The notes beneath the pieces were generated by a model. It saw only the letters and a list, made by a program, of their open reading frames with translations, was not told the origin of the DNA and did no database searches. Position numbers and translations under genes: made by a program. From JAWKIW01 sp041394145 (lineage in GTDB: Bacteria > Actinomycetota > Acidimicrobiia > Acidimicrobiales > Acidimicrobilacustridaceae), in assembly GCA_041394145.1 (NCBI GenBank), contig JAWKIW010000016.1, positions 1 through 64,000 on the forward strand: a stretch of 64,000 nt of DNA, in the 5' to 3' direction. How positions within the stretch are numbered: the first letter of the stretch is position 1; the number at the start of each line of letters is the position of its first letter. This document shows, piece by piece, positions 63,666 through 64,000 of this stretch.

Positions 63666-64000
63666 TCAGCCGCCGAGGCCCGCGGCCAGGTCGATGAGGT
63701 AGAAGGCGGCGCCGGCGGGGTCGGCGACCGTGGCGAAGCGTCCGGCCGGGCTGTCCATGATCGGCATGAGCACGGCGCCACCGAGCTCGGGCACCCGGGC
63801 CGTGGCGGCGTCGACGTCGGCGACGGCGAAGTACACCATCCACATCGGTGGGGCCTCGGCGGGCATGCCGGGCGGCTTGGGCATCATGCCGGCGATGCCC
63901 CGTCCGTCGAGGTGGAGCTCGGTGTAGGGCATGTCGCCCTCCGCCGTGCGGGCCTCCCAGCCGAACAGGCCTCCGTAGAAGGCGGCGGATCCCTCGACAT
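63666..64000 (-). CDS. VOC-family (glyoxalase-like) protein, 5' end beyond window
   Basis: The frame stays open from 63666 to the window edge. It reads SAAFYGGLFGWEARTAEGDM, PYTELHLDGRGIAGMMPKPP, MWMVYFAVADVDAATARVPELGG and FATVADPAGAAFYLIDL. These are the alternating beta-alpha-beta-beta-beta elements of two-domain VOC proteins of the CFP30B type. The ATG at 63932 is internal. The N-terminal domain lies beyond the edge. The function (glyoxalase-like or hydrolase) cannot be set. Confidence 0.85.
   Translation of the reverse strand, partial: VEGSAAFYGGLFGWEARTAEGDMPYTELHLDGRGIAGMMPKPPGMPAEAPPMWMVYFAVADVDAATARVPELGGAVLMPIMDSPAGRFATVADPAGAAFYLIDLAAGLGG

Noticed and set aside
1..64000. CRISPR arrays, tRNA or rRNA genes, insertion sequences
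   Set aside because: I saw no regularly spaced direct repeats, cloverleaf with GTTCGAATC-type arm in an intergenic region, or transposase motif with terminal inverted repeats.

Overview
The window is high-GC DNA with GTG/ATG starts, many short ATGA or GTGA gene overlaps, and an oxidative gene content typical of environmental Actinomycetota. It holds five cytochrome P450s, two LLM-type (F420/flavin) oxidoreductases, SDRs, a Baeyer-Villiger-type flavin monooxygenase, a carotenoid oxygenase and two molybdopterin enzymes. I infer a soil or aquatic actinobacterium, possibly Acidimicrobiia-like. No rRNA, tRNA or universal marker is present to prove this.

Layout. 1-5 kb: the 3' end of an unidentified gene, a badly frame-broken cyclase/ATPase regulator on the minus strand, a broken UspA gene and a DUF1254/DUF1214 protein. 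6-16 kb: P450, divergent TetR and VOC genes, a secreted GH5-like glycosidase, a lipoprotein, a TetR plus Coq4-like pair, and two alpha/beta hydrolases. 16-24 kb: a molybdopterin oxidoreductase, a rifampin phosphotransferase with an upstream RAE-like palindrome, a hydrolase, a conserved unknown protein behind a perfect inverted repeat, and an SDR. 24-34 kb: a very large ATPase/LuxR-type regulator, a secreted HAF-repeat protein, a P450, the feoA-feoB-NifU-like iron operon and another P450. 34-40 kb: a three-gene RES toxin-antitoxin module, an MFS exporter, an AlkB-like dioxygenase, a SnoaL-like protein and an acyl-CoA synthetase. 40-47.7 kb: a giant LPxTG-type surface protein (vWA plus repeat modules) and an overlapping lipoprotein. 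47.8-64 kb: a catabolic-looking block with carotenoid oxygenase, LLM enzymes, BVMO, HIBADH-like, CMD, SDR and TPP enzymes, a molybdopterin enzyme, a TetR, a P450 with an unknown partner, a secreted protein and a VOC fragment.

Sequence quality. About twenty genes carry reading-frame breaks that a missing base usually repairs, often inside GC homopolymers or short repeats. Two stretches (about 1.9-4.8 kb and 43.5-45.5 kb) are densely broken. Where near-identical repeat copies can be compared, the damaged copies differ mostly by deletions. I therefore treat most breaks as consensus or assembly error rather than gene decay, and I give the reconstructed gene extents.

Most notable items: an almost identical 14-residue C-terminal tag on two unrelated predicted secreted proteins; an RAE-like site in front of rph; a compact RES module with a split antitoxin; a NifU-like gene overlapping feoB; two hairpin-repeat families, one with covarying stems; and a probably leaderless TetR gene whose operator spans its start codon.
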